Positions 53,731 to 63,375 are shown, numbered from the stretch's first letter. The stretch is 64,000 nucleotides of DNA from Caballeronia jiangsuensis (GCA_000648925.1 JFHF01000022.1:1-64000); one strand, 5' to 3'. A program made the numbers and translations. Notes: generated by a model from the sequence alone, not told the origin.

Positions 53731-54852
53731 CTAGGGCACGAGCAAGTCGCCCTGCCGCGCCGCGTCTTTGCCCGCGATGCGCGCGACCAGCATTCCCGCC
53801 GTCGCGAAACGTGTCCAGTGCCGCGCGTACAGCACGCCTTCAGTCTGCGCGACGAGCGGCACGAGCCGGTCATCGAGCGGATCGAGCACGTCGGCGATGA
53901 CGTCGCCCGCGCGCACCGTCTCGCCAATCTCCCGCCGATGCAGAATCACGCCCGACACCGGCGCGTGCACGTATTCGCACCCGGCGAGCGGCGTCGCGAA
54001 ATGGCGCAGCGGCGGCGGTTCGGGCGCTGCGCCCGCGATCATGCCGATATGCGTCAGATAATCGACGATCGCCTGAGCATCGCGCGCGGCCATCTCGTGC
54101 GACACGTCGCGCACGCCGCGCAATTCGAGCGTGACGGACTTCGTCGCCATCGGAATCGGAAAGCGGCCTTCGAATGCTCCGCGCAGATAGCGCCACGCCG
54201 CCGTGCACGCCTCGTCGAAGGGCTCGCCGCCCGACACGTCCGCGAGCAGTTGCGCCTCGCTGCCGAGATAGCGCGCGAGCGGCTCGATCGCGGGCCACGC
54301 GTCGGGCGTCGTATAAAGATGCGCGACGGCTTCCCAGTCGCAATGGAGATCGATGACGAGATCCGCATCGCACGCGAGCTTCATCAGTTCGAGCCGCTGC
54401 GACTCCAGTTCGGTCGCGGGTTTGCGCGTAGCGAGCGCGTCGGAAAGCGCTGCGCGGATGAGGCGCACGTTATGCGCTTCGTCATCGCCGAGACGGTCTT
54501 TCAGTTGCAACGCCAGCTCGGGCCCGATCTCGGGAAAGCGCCGGTTGAAGTCCTGACCCGAGCCCATCTCGAAGCGGCCCATCTGCGCGCCGAACCAGTG
54601 CTGATTCAGGCCCGCAGGATTCGCGACCGGCACGAGCACGACGCGCGCACGCAGACGCCCCGTCGCTTCCAGTTCGGCGAAGCGCCGCTTCAAGTACCAC
54701 GCGACGACCATGCCGGGCAACTCGTCCGCGTGCAGCGACGCCTGGATATAAACCGTGGGCGAATCGCCGTCTTGCGGACCGAACCGGTAGCTCGTGATCG
54801 CCCGCCCGGTGCCGAGCGACGCGCCGACGAGCGGATGGTGATGAATCTGCAT
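53731..54852 (-). CDS. AstE/AspA-type M14 deacylase
   Basis: 373 residues from ATG 54852. Zinc ligands are visible: ASLHADELPGMVVAW (His and Glu) and LVIDLHCDWEAV (His), followed by the catalytic-type region. The C-terminal third is a beta domain (GVILHRREIGETVRAGDVIADV) resembling a biotinyl-like fold. Relatives remove succinyl, acetyl or aspartoacyl groups from amino acids. Lies 83 bp from an amino-acid binding protein on the same strand, so the two may handle an acylated amino acid. Confidence 0.85.
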   Translation of the reverse strand: MQIHHHPLVGASLGTGRAITSYRFGPQDGDSPTVYIQASLHADELPGMVVAWYLKRRFAELEATGRLRARVVLVPVANPAGLNQHWFGAQMGRFEMGSGQDFNRRFPEIGPELALQLKDRLGDDEAHNVRLIRAALSDALATRKPATELESQRLELMKLACDADLVIDLHCDWEAVAHLYTTPDAWPAIEPLARYLGSEAQLLADVSGGEPFDEACTAAWRYLRGAFEGRFPIPMATKSVTLELRGVRDVSHEMAARDAQAIVDYLTHIGMIAGAAPEPPPLRHFATPLAGCEYVHAPVSGVILHRREIGETVRAGDVIADVLDPLDDRLVPLVAQTEGVLYARHWTRFATAGMLVARIAGKDAARQGDLLVP

Positions 54853-54869
54853 CTTCGAAAATCTCTCGT

Positions 54870-54901
54870 CGAAAAGAAAAGGCACCGCGAGCGATGCCTT
54901 T
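54870..54901 (-). terminator. Probable terminator of the binding-protein gene
   Basis: AAAGGCA (54878-54884) and TGCCTTT (54895-54901) form a 7-bp stem with a 10-base loop; on the minus strand a TTCTTTTC tract follows. Lies 34 bases past the binding protein stop. Confidence 0.5.
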
Positions 54902-54903
54902 CC

Positions 54904-54930
54904 CGTCGAATACGTCGAATACGTCGAACG
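54904..54930. repeat. Three tandem 9-bp units
   Basis: CGTCGAATA twice and CGTCGAACG once, directly beside the binding-protein stop codon. Confidence 0.7.
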
Positions 54931-54934
54931 GCGC

Positions 54935-55723
54935 TTACTGGATCGAGATATCGGTCTCGAAGTACTTCGCCATGATGCGCTTGAACGTGCCGTTCTGTTT
55001 GATCTCCACAAACGCGCTGTTCAGGCCGTTCTTCAGATCGGCGTCGCCCTTGCGCAGGCCGATGGCCGTGCCCGGACCGATGAGCGCGCGGTCTTCCACG
55101 ATCGGACCGACGAGCGCGAACGGCTTGCCCTGCGGCTTCTTCAGAAAGCCGATGGCGGCTTGCGCGGCATCGGTGAACATCGCGTCGATGCGGCCCGCGA
55201 CGAGATCGGCCTCGACCTGTTCCTCATCGGCGTAAGGCACGACGGTCACGCCTTGCGGCTCCCACTTCACCTTCGCGTAACGCTCCTGCACCGTGCCCTG
55301 CTCCACGCCGACGCGCTTGCCTTTCAGCGCCTGCGGCGTCGGCAGGATGCCGGAGCCCGCGCGCGCGACGAGTTGTGCGTGGGTGTCGTAGAGCGGCTCG
55401 GTGAAGTCGATCTGCTTCAGGCGCTCTTCGGTGATGCCCATGTCGGACAGCACGGCGTCGAACTTGCGGGCCTTCAGGCCGGGAATCATGCCGTCGAAAT
55501 TGTTTTCGACCCACACGCACTTGACCTTCATCTGCGCGCAGAGCGCATTGCCGAGGTCGATATCGAACCCGGCGAGCTTGCCGTCGGCCTGCTTGGATTC
55601 GAACGGAGGATAGGAGGGATCGACGGCGAAGCGGATTTGCGTGATCTCTTTGGCGTGCGCCGAGAACGAAACGGCGGCGAGTGCGGCAAGCATCGCGAGC
55701 GATGCGGACTTCTTGAATGACAT
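54935..55723 (-). CDS. Orphan polar amino-acid ABC binding protein (ArgT/HisJ type)
   Basis: 262 residues, ATG with AAGGA upstream. Signal peptide MSFKKSASLAMLAALAAVSF (to AHA). Family-3 binding protein: RFAVDPSYPPFESKQADGKLAGFDIDLGNALC, then KFDAVLSDMGITEERLKQIDFTEPLY and DAMFTDAAQAAIGFL. Binds basic amino acids or opine-like ligands in relatives. No permease or ATPase lies beside it, so it would need to use a transporter elsewhere. Confidence 0.93.
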   Translation of the reverse strand: MSFKKSASLAMLAALAAVSFSAHAKEITQIRFAVDPSYPPFESKQADGKLAGFDIDLGNALCAQMKVKCVWVENNFDGMIPGLKARKFDAVLSDMGITEERLKQIDFTEPLYDTHAQLVARAGSGILPTPQALKGKRVGVEQGTVQERYAKVKWEPQGVTVVPYADEEQVEADLVAGRIDAMFTDAAQAAIGFLKKPQGKPFALVGPIVEDRALIGPGTAIGLRKGDADLKNGLNSAFVEIKQNGTFKRIMAKYFETDISIQ

Positions 55724-55825
55724 GTTTTCCTTCGGGACTTTCGATGAGACGGCGAAACATCGCGCGCAGCCGCGCGAAAAACCGTGAATGGTATCAAACG
55801 CCCACGGTTCGCCGCGCGACGCCCA

Positions 55826-56920
55826 TCAAGGCACGACCGAAAGAAACAGGAAAGCCGCGAATATCACGAGATGCACGACGCCTTGCAAAACAGTCGAGCG
55901 TCCTGTGCCGAGCGTGATGACGGACACGATCAGCGTGAGCGCCAGCATGACGATTTCCTTGGGCGCGAGCCCGAGCGAAATGGGCTGGCCGATGAAGATC
56001 GACACGACCGCGACCGTCGGAATCGTCAGGCCGATGCTCGCGAGCGCCGAGCCGAGCGCGAGATTCAGGCTCGTCTGCAGCCGGTTCAGGCGCGCCGCGC
56101 GCACGGCGGCGAGACCCTCGGGCAGCAGCACGAGCGCGGCGATCACGACGCCGACCACGGCTTCCGGCGCGCCCGCCGCCGCGACGCCCGCCTCGACCGC
56201 CGGCGACAGCAGCTTCGCGAGCCCGACCACCGACACGAGCGACAGCATGAGGAACCCGAGCGCGAGCCACGCCTCGCCGTTGCTGGGCGGGGGCGCGTGC
56301 GGCGCTTCGTCTTCGTCGGGCGTGTTGGCGGCGATCGGCGGCGTGAACGGCAGGAAGTAATCGCGATGGCGGATCGTCTGCACGAACACGAACGTCACGT
56401 ACAGCACGAGCGAGATCACGCCGACGAAAATCAGTTGCGAAGTCGAAAGCGCCGGTCCGACAACCGTGCTCGTGAAATTCGGCAAGACGAGCGTGAGCAC
56501 GGAAAGCGCGCAGAGAATCGCGAGCGCGGCGGCCGCGCCTTGCAGTTGAAAGTCCTGTACGTGATGCCGCAAGCCGCCGATCAGGAGACACAGGCCGACG
56601 ATCCCGCAACCGCAGATCATGATCGCCGCGAACACGGTATCGCGCGGCAGTCCGGCCTTTTCGGGGCCGCCCGAGAGCATCACGGAGACGATCAGCGCGA
56701 CCTCGATCACCGTGACCGCGATCGCGAGCACGAGCGTGCCGAACGGCTCGCCGACACGGTGCGCCACCACTTCCGCGTGATGCACGGCCGCGAACACCGC
56801 GAACGCGAGCGCAATGGCAGCGAGCACGATCATCGCGGTGTTGTGGATGAACGCGGCGCCGGCCAGCACGACGAGCGCGAGAATCGGGGTGGCGAGGGTC
56901 CAGTCCAGCTTGAATTTCAT
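55826..56920 (-). CDS. chaA: ChaA-type calcium/sodium:proton antiporter
   Basis: 364 residues from ATG 56920. About 11 membrane helices in two inverted halves of the CaCA fold, each with an acidic ion site: VGEPFGTLVLAIAVTVIEVALIV in the first and LPEGLAAVRAARLNRLQTSLNLALGSALASIGLTIP in the second. An acidic linker (NTPDEDEAPHAPPPSNGE) joins the halves. Exports calcium or sodium at alkaline pH in E. coli. No neighbour suggests a special role. Confidence 0.92.
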   Translation of the reverse strand: MKFKLDWTLATPILALVVLAGAAFIHNTAMIVLAAIALAFAVFAAVHHAEVVAHRVGEPFGTLVLAIAVTVIEVALIVSVMLSGGPEKAGLPRDTVFAAIMICGCGIVGLCLLIGGLRHHVQDFQLQGAAAALAILCALSVLTLVLPNFTSTVVGPALSTSQLIFVGVISLVLYVTFVFVQTIRHRDYFLPFTPPIAANTPDEDEAPHAPPPSNGEAWLALGFLMLSLVSVVGLAKLLSPAVEAGVAAAGAPEAVVGVVIAALVLLPEGLAAVRAARLNRLQTSLNLALGSALASIGLTIPTVAVVSIFIGQPISLGLAPKEIVMLALTLIVSVITLGTGRSTVLQGVVHLVIFAAFLFLSVVP

Positions 56921-57202
56921 CGGCGCTCCGGGCGGATCGGGTGAATGGGATCGTCGGCTCATGCGATGTAACCGCAAGGTCTGCAAAAACGCGCCGAATG
57001 AATCGGACCCGCTCGGGCGCCGCGCGTGCGGAGAGATTACCGTGACAAAGGGCCGCAGACCATCGGCATGATAGCGAAAACGCGGCGTCGCGCGCTCGCC
57101 CGCGTGCGTGGATGCACGCGCGCAATGGTCGGAGGGTGGTGGCTTAGGCGGCTGGTTGCACGCAAGGCCGCTCGAAGGAACGGCCCTGCGCGCCGGATGC
57201 GG

Positions 57203-58519
57203 TCACTCGGCGCCGCTTTCCCGGAAGTAGAGACGGCGCGGCAGGCCCCAGACGATCAGCATCGCGCCGAGCAGGCATGCGAACGCGATCGCATAGAGGC
57301 CGGGCGTCGCGCTGCCCGTCATCGTCTTCACCTTGCCGACCATGTACGGGCTGATGATGCCGCCGAACTGCCCCACCGAATTGATCAGCGCGATGCCGCT
57401 CGCCGCCGCGATGCCGGTGAGAAAGCGCGTCGGCAGAATCCAGAACAGCCCGAGCGACGTGATGATGCCGGTCGCCGCGATCGTGAGGCCGATCACGAGC
57501 ATCACGGTATTGCCCGGAAAGAAGCCGCACAGCACATAGCCGACGGTGCCCGCGAGCGCGCAGGCGCCGAGGTGCCAGCGCCGCTCGCCGGTGCGGTCCG
57601 AGTGTCTGCCGATCAGAATCATGCCGATGCCCGCGACCGCGTAAGGCAGCATCGAAATCAGGCCGATCTTGAACGGATCGCTCGTGCCCGCCGTTTTGAC
57701 GAGCTGCGGCATCCAGAAGACGAGACCGTAGATGCCCATTGCGAGGAACAGGTAGATGAGCGCCATCACGAGCGTGACGGGCTCGCTGAACGCGGCCTTC
57801 AGCGAATGCACTTCGCCGACTTTCGGATCGCGTGCGAGTTGCGCCTTGAGCGCGCGCTTTTCGTCGGCATCGAGCCAATTCGCGTGATCGACGTCGTCAT
57901 CGACGAAAGCGAGCACGACGAAGCCGAGCAGCACCGACGGAATGCCTTCGAGCAGAAAGAGCCATTGCCAGCCGGGCATGCCGTTGAGACCGTCGCAGAA
58001 CTTCATGATCGCGCCCGACAGCGGACTGCCGATGATCCCGCACAGCGCGATCGACGCCATGAAGAACGAATTGATGCGCCCGCGCCGCGACGACGGAAAC
58101 CACTTCGTGAAGAAGTACAGCGCGCCCGGCACGAAGCCCGCTTCGAGCGCGCCGATCAGAAAGCGCAGCACATAGAACCAGGTTTCGGTGTGGACGAACA
58201 TCATGCACGCCGACGCGATGCCCCACGTGATCATGATGCGCGCAATCCAGCGCTTCGCCCCGACGCGATGCAAGACGATATTGCTCGGCACCTCGAACAG
58301 AAAATAGCCGACGAAGAACACGCTCGCGCCGAAGCCGTACATCGCGTCGGAGAAACCGAGTTCGCTTTGCATCTGCAGCTTTGCGAAGCTGATGTTGATG
58401 CGGTCGAGATACGAGAACACGAAACACGCGACGAAGAGCGGCACGAAACGCCAGAACACCTTGCGGTAAATCTGGGCGTCGTCGTGCGCGACGTCGCGCG
58501 GGGCGGCGATGGAATCCAC
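57203..58519 (-). CDS. MFS transporter of the anion:cation symporter family
   Basis: 438 residues, 12 helices, GTG start with AAGGAG upstream. The ACS family is shown by VFWRFVPLFVACFVFSYLDRINIS, a helix 2 loop FFVGYFLFEVPSNIVLHRVGAKRW, and FVPGALYFFTKWFPSSRRG. These carry sugar acids, aromatic acids or other organic anions. It follows the SDR and FAH genes (34 bp) and very likely imports their substrate. Confidence 0.92.
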   Translation of the reverse strand: MDSIAAPRDVAHDDAQIYRKVFWRFVPLFVACFVFSYLDRINISFAKLQMQSELGFSDAMYGFGASVFFVGYFLFEVPSNIVLHRVGAKRWIARIMITWGIASACMMFVHTETWFYVLRFLIGALEAGFVPGALYFFTKWFPSSRRGRINSFFMASIALCGIIGSPLSGAIMKFCDGLNGMPGWQWLFLLEGIPSVLLGFVVLAFVDDDVDHANWLDADEKRALKAQLARDPKVGEVHSLKAAFSEPVTLVMALIYLFLAMGIYGLVFWMPQLVKTAGTSDPFKIGLISMLPYAVAGIGMILIGRHSDRTGERRWHLGACALAGTVGYVLCGFFPGNTVMLVIGLTIAATGIITSLGLFWILPTRFLTGIAAASGIALINSVGQFGGIISPYMVGKVKTMTGSATPGLYAIAFACLLGAMLIVWGLPRRLYFRESGAE

Positions 58520-58553
58520 GTTGTCTCCTTGTATTTTTCTGGATGCAGCGATG

Positions 58554-59297
58554 TCAGTAAGTGGCGCGTCCTCCGGACAAATCGAACACCGCGCCCGTCG
58601 TGAACGAGTTCTCGGAGGACGCCAGGAACGCGACCATCGCCGCGATCTCCTTCACTTCGACGAAGCGCCCGCGCGGAATCTTCGACAACATGTAGTCGAT
58701 GTGCTCCTGCTTCATCTGATCGAAAATCTTCGTGCGCGCGGCGGCCGGCGTCACGGCGTTCACCGCGATATCGAGCCCCGCCGTTTCCTTGCCGAGGCTC
58801 TTCGTCAATGCGATCACGCCCGCCTTCGCCGCGCTGTACGCCGATGCGTTCGGGTTGCCTTCCTTGCCCGCGATCGACGCGATATTGACGATGCGTCCGT
58901 AGCCGCGCGCGATCATCGTCCTGACGATCGCCTGATTGACGTGGAACGCGGCGTTCAGATCGACGTCGATCACGCGCGACCATTCTTCCGGCGCGTAGTC
59001 CGCGACCGTCGCGTTCGCGCCCGCGATGCCCGCGCTGTGCACGAGAACGTCGATTTGCCCGAAGCCTTCCTGCGTGCGCGACGTGGCCTTGGCGACCGCA
59101 TCGCGATCGGTCAGATCGACGAGCACGGTTTGCACGTCGCCCAGACGAGCGCGCGCCTCTGACAACGCGCCTTCATCGCGATCCCACAGCGCGACGCGCG
59201 CGCCGCCTTCGAGCAGACGCTCCGCCACCGCGTAACCGATGCCCTGCGCGCCGCCCGTCACCACGGCCGCGCGATTCGTGAAGTCGTAGCGGTTCAT
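58554..59297 (-). CDS. SDR dehydrogenase in a sugar-acid-type operon
   Basis: 247 residues from ATG 59297, overlapping the FAH gene stop as ATGA. Classical SDR: VTGGAQGIGYAVAERL, LWDRDEG (Asp favouring NAD), VHSAG, IVNIASIAGKEG and YSAAKAGVIALTKSLG. Paired FAH and SDR genes in Burkholderia often belong to non-phosphorylative L-fucose or L-rhamnose breakdown, where the SDR oxidises 2-keto-3-deoxy-fuconate. That assignment is inferred from pairing. Confidence 0.9.
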   Translation of the reverse strand: MNRYDFTNRAAVVTGGAQGIGYAVAERLLEGGARVALWDRDEGALSEARARLGDVQTVLVDLTDRDAVAKATSRTQEGFGQIDVLVHSAGIAGANATVADYAPEEWSRVIDVDLNAAFHVNQAIVRTMIARGYGRIVNIASIAGKEGNPNASAYSAAKAGVIALTKSLGKETAGLDIAVNAVTPAAARTKIFDQMKQEHIDYMLSKIPRGRFVEVKEIAAMVAFLASSENSFTTGAVFDLSGGRATY

Positions 59298-60139
59298 GCG
59301 TCCACCGTCCGTTGCCGTTGTTCGCCCAGTCCTTCGATGCCGAGGCGCATGGTCTGCCCCGCGCGCAGATAGACCGCTTCCGGCTTCTGTCCCATGCCGA
59401 CGCCCGGCGGCGTGCCCGTCGAGATGACATCGCCCGGTTGCAGGCTCATGAAGCGCGAAAGATAGGACACGATTTCGCCGACCTTGAAGATCATCGTGGC
59501 GGTGTTGCCGTTCTGATAGCGCTTGCCATCGACTTCGAGCCAGAGCGGCAGCTTGTGCGGATCGGGCACTTCGTCGGTGGTGACGAGCCACGGTCCGATC
59601 GGCCCGAACGTGTCGCAGCCCTTGCCCTTGTCCCAGGTGCCGCCGCGCTCGATCTGATACTCGCGCTCGGACACGTCGTTGATCACGCAATAGCCGGCGA
59701 CGTGGCTCATCGCATCGGCTTCGTCGATGTACGCGCCGCCCTTGCCGATCACGACGCCGAGTTCCACTTCCCAATCGGTCTTCTGCGAGCCGCGCGGAAT
59801 GCGCACGTCGTCGTTCGGGCCGACGACCGCCGACAGCCACTTGTTGAACACGACCGGCTCGGAAGGCACGGGCAGGTTCGATTCCGCCGCGTGATCGGCG
59901 TAGTTCAGCCCGATACAGATGAACTTGCCGATGCGCCCGACGCACGGCCCGATACGCTCGGACGAAGGCACGAGCGGCAGCGTCGACGGGTCGAGTTTCG
60001 CGAGGCGCGCGAGCGATTCGGGCAGGAGCGCGTCGCCGGCAATATCGCCGATCACGCCGGACAAGTCGCGGATCGCGCCGCTGGAATCGAGAACGCCGGG
60101 TTTTTCCCGGCCGGGCGCGCCGTATCGAAGCAGCTTCAT
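59294..60139 (-). CDS. Fumarylacetoacetate-hydrolase-family enzyme
   Basis: 281 residues from ATG 60139. The FAH core is clear: FICIGLNYADHAAESN, VFNKWLSAVVGPNDDV, DWEVELGVVIGKGG (acidic metal ligands) and GDVISTGTPPGVGMG. Relatives include 2,4-diketo-3-deoxy-L-fuconate hydrolase and ureidoglycolate lyase. The SDR partner favours the sugar-acid role. First gene of the operon, divergent from a LysR gene. Confidence 0.92.
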   Translation of the reverse strand: MKLLRYGAPGREKPGVLDSSGAIRDLSGVIGDIAGDALLPESLARLAKLDPSTLPLVPSSERIGPCVGRIGKFICIGLNYADHAAESNLPVPSEPVVFNKWLSAVVGPNDDVRIPRGSQKTDWEVELGVVIGKGGAYIDEADAMSHVAGYCVINDVSEREYQIERGGTWDKGKGCDTFGPIGPWLVTTDEVPDPHKLPLWLEVDGKRYQNGNTATMIFKVGEIVSYLSRFMSLQPGDVISTGTPPGVGMGQKPEAVYLRAGQTMRLGIEGLGEQRQRTVDA

Positions 60140-60225
60140 GAGTCGTTGTTTCCCTGACGGTTGAGCAGAAGCCCACAATGTAGACAAGCCGCACGGGCCT
60201 GAATAATGAAAGCTGCTGCCGGCGC

Positions 60226-60242
60226 GATAACTTTCCGTTATC
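60226..60242. promoter_or_regulatory. LysR-type box
   Basis: GATAAC and GTTATC form a perfect 6-bp dyad with TTTCC between; the ATAAC-N5-GTTAT core contains T-N11-A, the standard LysR recognition form. It lies midway between the divergent FAH operon and the LysR gene. Confidence 0.7.
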
Positions 60243-60271
60243 TTCTCGTAGTCCCCTAGCCGCTTTCAGTC

Positions 60272-61210
60272 ATGCTGCCGAATGCCGATTCCATCGCCGC
60301 GCGCCTGCGGCTCAAGCAACTGCGCCTTCTGATCGCGCTCGACGATCACGGTTCGCTGCATCGCGCCGCCGACGAAATGGCGCTCACGCAGCCAGGCGCG
60401 ACGAAATCGCTGCGGGAGATCGAAGCCACGCTCGGCGCGACGCTCTTCACGCGTTCGGCGCAAGGCATCCAGCCCAACGAGCTCGGGCGCTGCGTGATCC
60501 GCTACGCGCGGCTGATTCACATGGACGTCGCGCATTTGCGCGAGGAAATGGCGGGGATTCTGCAAGGCACGGGCGGGCGGCTCGCGATCGGCGCGATCAC
60601 GGGCGCGGTGTCGGGCGTGCTCGTCGATGCCCTCGCGCGCCTGCGTGAACGCCAGCCGGCGCTGACCGTCGAAGTGGTCGAAGACACGAGCGCACGGCTT
60701 CTGGCGCTGCTCGATCAGGGACGGCTGGATGTCGCGATCTGCCGGGCGAGCGTCGCGCGCCAGCCGGATCAATATCACTATGTCGAATTGCGCGATGAGC
60801 CGCTCGCGATCGTCGCGGGCGTCGCGCATGCGCTCGTCGATGCGCCGCGTGTCGAACTGAGCGAACTCGCATCCAGCCGATGGATCGTCTATCCGGCCAT
60901 CATGCCGATCCGCAGTCTCTACGAGCGCGAGTTCAAGGAAGCAGGACTGCCGCTGCCCTCGCATCCTGTCGAGACGGCATCGACCATCACGACCGTTCTG
61001 TTGCTGCAACGCGACCCCACGCTCGTCGCGATGATGCCGCTCGACATGGCGAGCTTTCTCGCCGAGCACGGACTCGCGAGACGGCTTGCAATCGCGGTGC
61101 GCTCGCGCACGGAGCCGTATGGCGTCGTGACGAGAAAAGGCGTGCCGCTGCCGGCCCCTGCGCGGCTCATCATCGAAGAACTGACGCGCGAAAAAAACGC
61201 GGACGGGTGA
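60272..61210 (+). CDS. LysR-family regulator of the FAH-SDR-MFS operon
   Basis: 312 residues. Helix-turn-helix RLKQLRLLIALDDHGSLHRAADEMALTQPGATKSLREIE, then an effector domain (RLAIGAITGAVSGVLVDALA). The N-terminus is like the GbpR group that governs sugar use in rhizobia. Divergent from the operon across 132 bp with a LysR box; likely controls it and itself. Confidence 0.92.
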   Translation: MLPNADSIAARLRLKQLRLLIALDDHGSLHRAADEMALTQPGATKSLREIEATLGATLFTRSAQGIQPNELGRCVIRYARLIHMDVAHLREEMAGILQGTGGRLAIGAITGAVSGVLVDALARLRERQPALTVEVVEDTSARLLALLDQGRLDVAICRASVARQPDQYHYVELRDEPLAIVAGVAHALVDAPRVELSELASSRWIVYPAIMPIRSLYEREFKEAGLPLPSHPVETASTITTVLLLQRDPTLVAMMPLDMASFLAEHGLARRLAIAVRSRTEPYGVVTRKGVPLPAPARLIIEELTREKNADG

Positions 61211-61249
61211 TGTGCCCGTCCGCGCCTTCCTGCTCGATTGCCTGATCGA

Positions 61250-61681
61250 TTACTGAACGAGTTCGGCGTTCAACGTGATCTTCGCGTTGCCCGCGAAGAG
61301 CTTCGACACCGGACAGCCTTCCTTCGCGGCCTGCGCGGCCTTGTCGAACGCGGCTTTATCGGCGCCGGGAATCTTCGCCTTCAGATCGAGCTGGCACGCG
61401 GTGATCGTGAAGCCCTCGCCGTCTTTTTCCAGCGTGACTGTCGATTTCGTTTCGAGGCTTTCGGCCTTCATGCCGGCCATCTCCAGTTGCAGCGAGAGCG
61501 CCATCGTGAAGCAGCCCGCATGCGCCGCGCCGATCAGTTCTTCCGGATTCGTGCCCGGACCTTCCTCGAAGCGCGATTTGAAGCCATACGGCGCTTCGTT
61601 GAGCACGCCGGTTTGCGTCGAGATGAAACCCTTGCCGTCCTTGATGCCGCCGCTCCATTTTGCCGATGCTGTCTTTTGCAC
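61250..61681 (-). CDS. OsmC-family peroxidase
   Basis: 143 residues from GTG 61681, GGAG eight bases upstream; the open frame before it lacks a site. OsmC pattern: PGTNPEELIGAAHAGCFTMALSLQLEMAG, with the first redox Cys, then KEGCPVSKLFAG with the second. These thiol proteins reduce organic hydroperoxides. Single gene. Confidence 0.94.
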   Translation of the reverse strand: MQKTASAKWSGGIKDGKGFISTQTGVLNEAPYGFKSRFEEGPGTNPEELIGAAHAGCFTMALSLQLEMAGMKAESLETKSTVTLEKDGEGFTITACQLDLKAKIPGADKAAFDKAAQAAKEGCPVSKLFAGNAKITLNAELVQ

Positions 61682-61969
61682 GAGAGTTCTCCAGAGATGA
61701 AGTGGAACTGCGATGACCGGCGCCGCGCGACGTCGGCGCACGTGTGATGCACGTCTCGATGAACCGCATGCGCCGTGCCCGGCATCGGCCAGGCGGTTAC
61801 GTCGAGCGCGTCGTTGTTCATCGTAGCGGATCGCGCGGGCGGGCGCAGGGAGGTTGCGAACCGGTTTATGTCGTTCAGGTTATGCCGATTCGTATGGTCA
61901 AAAATAATCGATTCACTTAGCATCCTGTGACCCGCGAATTTCATCGAAAAGGCGTAAGGCGCACAGCAC

Positions 61970-63310
61970 ATGGGTCCACCAACAGAACGCATTCCCGAAG
62001 ACCGCACGCTTCCCGATCACGTCGATGTCGTCGTCGTGGGCGGCGGAATCATCGGCATCAGCACCGCGCGTGCGCTCGTCGACAAAGGCCTGTCGGTCGC
62101 CGTATGCGAAAAGGGATACGTGGCGGGCGAGCAGTCGAGCCGCAACTGGGGCTGGTGCCGCGCGACGCATCGCGACTTGCGCGAACTCGAACTGAGTCTC
62201 AGGAGCCTCGCGCTTTGGCGACGCATCGATGCCGAACTCGGCATCGACACAGGTTTTCGCGAATGCGGCATTCTCTACGCCGCCGACGATGCGAAAGCGC
62301 TCGCCGATCACGAAGCGTGGCTCGCACGCGCCGTGGCACTCGTGGGCCGCGACGCGCTCGATTCACGCATCGTCTCGGCGGATGAAACCGGCACGTTGAT
62401 GTCGGGCACCGCGCGGCGCTTCGCGGGCGGCATCTACACACCGAGCGATGGCCGCGCCGAGCCGCAACGCGCCGTGCCCGCGATGGCCGCCGCGCTGCGC
62501 GAACGCGGCGTGAAAGTGCTGACGCCCTGCGCGGTGCGCGGCATCGAGACGAGCGGCGGCGCGATCAGCGGCGTCGTCACCGAGTACGGACGCATCGGGT
62601 GCGCGAGCGTGGTCGTCGCGGGCGGCGCGTGGACGCGCTATTTCGCCGGTAGCATCGGCGTCGATGTGCCGCAACTCATGGTGCGCTCGTCGGTGATGCG
62701 CACGTCGCCGCTGGAAAACGGCCCCGAAGTCAGCGCGTGCAATCAGGAGATGGGATACCGCAAACGTCTCGACGGCGGCTACACCATCGCCAACGCGTTT
62801 CACAGCTATCACGACATCACGCCGGACAGTTTTCGCCTGCTCGCCAGATTCCTGCCCGCGCTGAAGAGTCAACTCGGTTCGATCAAGCTGGGAATGAACG
62901 CGCGCTTTTTCGAGGAACTGCGCCGGCCGCGCCGCTGGCCGCTCGATCGGCCGACGGTCTTCGAGAGCCAGCGCACGCTCGATCCCGCGCCCGTCGAGTC
63001 CTTCAACGAAGCCGCGCTCACGGAGTTCCGCAAGCTCTTTCCGGCGCTTGCCGGATTGCGCATCGAACAGGCGTGGGCCGGCTACATCGACGTGACGCCC
63101 GATGCCGTGCCGGTCATTTCCGGCGTGAATGACCGGCCCGGACTCTTCATCGCGACGGGTTTCTCGGGGCACGGCTTCGGTATCGGGCCGGCCGCGGGCA
63201 AGCTGATGGCGGACCTCGTCGCGAACGACGCACCGCTCGTCGATCCGCGTGCGTTTCGTCTGTCACGGTTCTTCGATGGCAGCAAGATCGAGATCGACGG
63301 CGGCTTCTGA
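61970..63310 (+). CDS. DadA-like FAD-dependent amino-acid oxidoreductase
   Basis: 446 residues. The FAD motif DVVVVGGGIIGISTARALVDKGLSVAVCEKG starts near residue 18, followed by the DAO family SSRNWGWCR-type segment. The C-terminal GLFIATGFSGHGFGIGPAAGKLMADLV is diagnostic of glycine/D-amino-acid oxidases. It probably oxidises a D- or N-methylated amino acid, passing electrons to oxygen or quinone. It is 65 bp upstream of a DsbA-like gene. The 288-bp gap before it holds no clear feature beyond AT-rich promoter-like DNA. Confidence 0.9.
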   Translation: MGPPTERIPEDRTLPDHVDVVVVGGGIIGISTARALVDKGLSVAVCEKGYVAGEQSSRNWGWCRATHRDLRELELSLRSLALWRRIDAELGIDTGFRECGILYAADDAKALADHEAWLARAVALVGRDALDSRIVSADETGTLMSGTARRFAGGIYTPSDGRAEPQRAVPAMAAALRERGVKVLTPCAVRGIETSGGAISGVVTEYGRIGCASVVVAGGAWTRYFAGSIGVDVPQLMVRSSVMRTSPLENGPEVSACNQEMGYRKRLDGGYTIANAFHSYHDITPDSFRLLARFLPALKSQLGSIKLGMNARFFEELRRPRRWPLDRPTVFESQRTLDPAPVESFNEAALTEFRKLFPALAGLRIEQAWAGYIDVTPDAVPVISGVNDRPGLFIATGFSGHGFGIGPAAGKLMADLVANDAPLVDPRAFRLSRFFDGSKIEIDGGF

Positions 63311-63375
63311 TCGGTCGCACATGCGCGCGCCGCCCGTCGGCACGCGCTAACATACCGGTTTTGCTTGAGGCTTAC

